This document shows positions 5,484 through 7,197 of a DNA stretch of 7,197 nucleotides, in pieces. Every line of letters starts with the position of its first letter. Within the stretch, counting starts at the first letter, position 1. The position numbers were made by a program, and so were the translations under genes. The notes under the pieces were generated by a model. It was not told the DNA's origin. It saw only the letters and a list, made by a program, of their open reading frames with translations, and ran no database searches. Origin of the DNA: JBEKDJ01 sp050014415 (lineage in GTDB: Bacteria; Desulfobacterota; BSN033; UBA1163); contig JBEKDJ010000248.1 in the NCBI GenBank assembly GCA_050014415.1, positions 1-7,197 of the forward strand. Reading direction: 5' to 3'.

Positions 5484-6341
5484 ATGAATAGACGTACATT
5501 CCTCAGGCTTGCTTCACTTGCCGGTATTTCAGGCGCTTTGATCACTTATCCGGTCTTTGTCGAACGGTATCTCGTTCAGATCAACAGATACATCATTCCA
5601 GTCCCTAATCTCCCCAAGCCGTTTGACGGTTTTACTATTGTCCATTTAACCGATCTACACTATGGTCCTTTAGTTCCCATCGAATTTGTGAAGCATGTAA
5701 TATGGCGAGCGAATAACATTTCAAAGGATCTGGTAATCTGTACTGGAGATTATGTGCATCAACGGAATTCAACTTCACAGATTGATAGAATATGGCCCGT
5801 CATCGACACATTGAGAGCTCCTTGTGGTGTGTTTTCGACTCTTGGGAATCATGATCACTGGGCAAATACGGATAGATCGACCTTCTGGCTCGAAAAGACA
5901 GGTCAGGATCTTCGTCACAAAGCCAAATATATAGAGAAAAGCGGCCAGAAGTTGTGGTTTGTAGGAGCTGGAGATCTTTGGGAAGATCATCTGAATCTCG
6001 ATTATCTTATGGAATCAATTCCCGAAGCCGACTGCAGAATAGTGCTGGCCCATAATCCAGATACTGCGGATACCGATTTTTCAACGCGAATAGACTTGAT
6101 GATATCAGGGCATACTCATGGAGGTCAGGTAAACATTCCATTTTATGGCACACCTATATTGCCTGTAAAGAACAAGGATTATTCGTTCGGGATTAAGAAG
6201 GCAAAGAAGAGATTCACATTGTTCATCTCGAAAGGGATTGGATGGGCGATCTACCCGGTAAGATTCAACTGTTTTCCTGAAATTGCCGTTTTACAACTTC
6301 TAAAGGCAACACGAGTAAATCATGGAGCGATCAGAACTTGA
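5484..6341 (+). CDS. Tat-signal metallophosphoesterase, YkuE/YaeI type
   Basis: A 285-residue calcineurin-like phosphoesterase, probably exported or anchored at the outer face of the inner membrane. The N-terminus has a twin-arginine signal (NRRTFLRLASLAG, residues 2-14) running into a hydrophobic stretch to about residue 25. Metal-site blocks follow in order: LTDLHYG (D57, H59), CTGDYV (D89), TLGNHDHW (N122, H123, D124), AHNPD (H190) and SGHTHGGQ (H210, H212). The C-terminus, GIGWAIYPVRFNCFPEIAVLQL, is typical of YkuE/YaeI-like proteins, some of which are reported to act on membrane lipids or phosphodiesters; the substrate here is unknown. ATG 5484 is preferred to the in-frame TTG at 5472 because it leaves the usual MxRRxF start; the ribosome-binding site is weak. 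Nothing recognisable lies in the 125 nt before it. Its 3' end overlaps the convergent minus-strand gene by 22 nt, with no terminator between. Confidence 0.88.
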   Translation: MNRRTFLRLASLAGISGALITYPVFVERYLVQINRYIIPVPNLPKPFDGFTIVHLTDLHYGPLVPIEFVKHVIWRANNISKDLVICTGDYVHQRNSTSQIDRIWPVIDTLRAPCGVFSTLGNHDHWANTDRSTFWLEKTGQDLRHKAKYIEKSGQKLWFVGAGDLWEDHLNLDYLMESIPEADCRIVLAHNPDTADTDFSTRIDLMISGHTHGGQVNIPFYGTPILPVKNKDYSFGIKKAKKRFTLFISKGIGWAIYPVRFNCFPEIAVLQLLKATRVNHGAIRT

Positions 6342-6655
6342 TCCCCGAAGCGTTGAGTTAATGCAGCCGACAGTTCCTCGGTGACTTTTTCTTCGGTAAG
6401 CTCCACCATGAGCTCACCCCCTTCGCCCACTACCAGCTTGCCGTACTTCTTGATCACCTCGGCCACCTCAGCAGGCTCCACTGTCCACCAGCCACGGGTG
6501 CGCAAGAGCAACTCCTCACCCTTCAACCGTTGAGGCGTTACCAGGTCAATACTGCGAAACCAGGCTTCCCACCCGATCTGGGCTGGAGCACGAAGCACCG
6601 GACTTACGGGATCGTGGTAGATGCGACAACGACCAAACAGACGCATGCGGATCAT
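6320..6655 (-). CDS. Hypothetical protein, second gene of a coupled minus-strand pair
   Basis: A 111-residue protein I do not recognise. It starts MIRMRLFGRCRIYHDPVSP, has a tryptophan-rich middle (GWEAWF 28-33; RTRGWW 52-57) and then a stretch VEPAEVAEVIKKYGKLVV (59-76) that looks like a helix and strand, followed by an acidic strand-helix tail. It has no signal peptide, membrane segment or cysteine cluster (one Cys, C10). ATG 6655 overlaps the stop of the preceding gene as TGATG, and AAGGAG at 6661-6666 (minus sense) lies 5 nt upstream, so the start is well supported and better than GTG 6658. Third codon positions are visibly richer in G and C than in the neighbouring + strand phosphoesterase gene, which argues for real coding and a different history. 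The 22-nt convergent overlap with that gene is unusual. Confidence 0.72.
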   Translation of the reverse strand: MIRMRLFGRCRIYHDPVSPVLRAPAQIGWEAWFRSIDLVTPQRLKGEELLLRTRGWWTVEPAEVAEVIKKYGKLVVGEGGELMVELTEEKVTEELSAALTQRFGDQVLIAP

Positions 6656-6990
6656 CACAACTCCTTCTTGAGAAAACTGCTGATTTTCTCATGCTGTGGC
6701 AACACTTCACTTGGAACAAAAATCCCATCGAGGCTGAGCACCTTGGCTAGGCAATGAATATAGAGCAAGGCTGCATCTTCTTCGCTTTCAGCGATTCCCT
6801 TCCTTGCTGCAAGAGGCCAGACCCGCTCAAATAACTTCCGAGCTTGCTCGCGACCATGTCGGAGCCTCTGGTCAAATAGCGGAATTTTCAAGACCCTTAG
6901 GAACTCATTCTGGGCCTTCTCCATGTGGGAAAAGACGCGCCTCATACTCTGAACCGAAGGATCATGGCCCCATTCGTCATGAAGAGGCAT
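6655..6990 (-). CDS. Hypothetical helical protein, first gene of a coupled minus-strand pair
   Basis: A 111-residue protein, the same length as its downstream partner, that I do not recognise. It looks almost wholly alpha-helical: SMRRVFSHMEKAQNEFLRVL (15-34), then a basic helix RLRHGREQARKLFERVWPLAARKG (42-65), then SEEDAALLYIHCLAKVLSLDG (69-89), and a short C-terminal helix ending in FLKKEL. There is no signal peptide or membrane segment, so it is probably cytoplasmic. ATG 6990 follows a purine-rich GAGGGGAG (6994-7001, minus sense); the longer in-frame TTG at 7026 would overlap the DUF547 gene and has no such site. Its stop overlaps the next gene's start by one base, so the two products are probably made together and may interact. 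It begins 17 nt after the DUF547 stop, in the same direction, which suggests one transcript. Confidence 0.72.
   Translation of the reverse strand: MPLHDEWGHDPSVQSMRRVFSHMEKAQNEFLRVLKIPLFDQRLRHGREQARKLFERVWPLAARKGIAESEEDAALLYIHCLAKVLSLDGIFVPSEVLPQHEKISSFLKKEL
6661..6666 (-). promoter_or_regulatory. Ribosome-binding site for the second gene of the pair
   Basis: AAGGAG on the minus strand lies within the last codons of the upstream gene, 5 nt before ATG 6655. It decides between ATG 6655 and the GTG at 6658, which would be only 2 nt away. The stop and start share one base (TGATG), a classic coupling arrangement. Confidence 0.7.
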
Positions 6991-7007
6991 CTTCTCCCCT
7001 CTGCAAA

Positions 7008-7197
7008 CTACTGATTTAGATTCCAATCGTAGGATTGAAATTTAATCCGAATCCGATCCCGATTCTCTCTTAAGTAAACCTTTTTCTCACCTTCATCAAG
7101 GAAATTCAAGATCGTTTCGATAAGGGCTTCGTGACTGCCTCCAAAATCGACCCCATACCATTTAAAGATCATGGAAATCAGAATCGTCCCCTCTTGA
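7008..7197 (-). CDS. DUF547-family protein, C-terminal fragment (5' end outside window)
   Basis: Read on the minus strand, the frame is open from base 7196 to a TAG at 7010-7008 and gives 62 residues; the rest lies beyond the right edge. The visible part contains SMIFKWYGVDFGGSHEAL (about residues 8-25) and ends RIRIKFQSYDWNLNQ. The paired signatures 'IFKWY..DFGG' and a terminal 'YDWxLN' are the usual end of DUF547 proteins, which are of unknown biochemical function and often secreted. No N-terminal signal can be judged from this fragment. It reads in the same direction as the two 111-residue genes and is separated from the first by 17 nt, so they may share a transcript. A short stretch of low-complexity sequence (about 7040-7062) codes for the basic RDRIRI. 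Confidence 0.75.
   Translation of the reverse strand, partial: QEGTILISMIFKWYGVDFGGSHEALIETILNFLDEGEKKVYLRENRDRIRIKFQSYDWNLNQ

Noticed and set aside
6320..6990. Calling the minus-strand pair a toxin-antitoxin system
   Set aside because: Size and coupling would fit, but no RelE, PIN, HTH, ribbon-helix-helix or other diagnostic motif is visible, so the label would be a guess.

Overview
The window comes from a Gram-negative bacterium: it encodes enzymes for surface polysaccharide and lipopolysaccharide (nucleotide sugars, lipid A, inner-core heptose). No rRNA, tRNA or ribosomal protein gene is present to fix the lineage. The DUF547-type gene and the heptamer-rich spacers would suit an uncultured Desulfobacterota-like genome, but that is a weak guess. 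The window looks like ordinary chromosome with an accessory right half.

Left half (1-4573, all + strand): the 3' end of dTDP-glucose 4,6-dehydratase (rfbB), dTDP-4-dehydrorhamnose reductase (rfbD), UDP-glucose 6-dehydrogenase (ugd), an LpxH-like metallophosphoesterase, heptose-1,7-bisphosphate 7-phosphatase (gmhB) and a small Trm112-like zinc ribbon. Spacing is mostly tight: 29 nt between rfbD and ugd, about 4 nt between ugd and lpxH-like, and 2 nt between gmhB and the zinc ribbon. Two longer spacers (579-682 and 3668-3761) carry short-period repeats; the second is a clear 7-nt tandem array. Together the genes supply dTDP-rhamnose and UDP-glucuronate for polysaccharide, and steps of lipid A and ADP-heptose synthesis.

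Middle (4574-5483): about 500 AT-rich bases without a convincing gene, ending in a pair of purine/pyrimidine hairpins that look like a dispersed palindromic repeat. A short ORF of unknown function follows. Its C-terminal part resembles a small beta-rich DUF3553/SH3-like domain, and its start is unclear.

Right part (5484-7197): a Tat-signal metallophosphoesterase of the YkuE/YaeI type on +, converging with and overlapping a minus-strand set. That set is the C-terminus of a DUF547-family protein entering from the right edge, then two unrecognised 111-residue proteins joined by a TGATG stop/start overlap. This minus-strand pair is the least explained content of the window. I see no CRISPR array, transposase or complete mobile element, and no evidence strong enough to claim a new defence or biosynthetic system.
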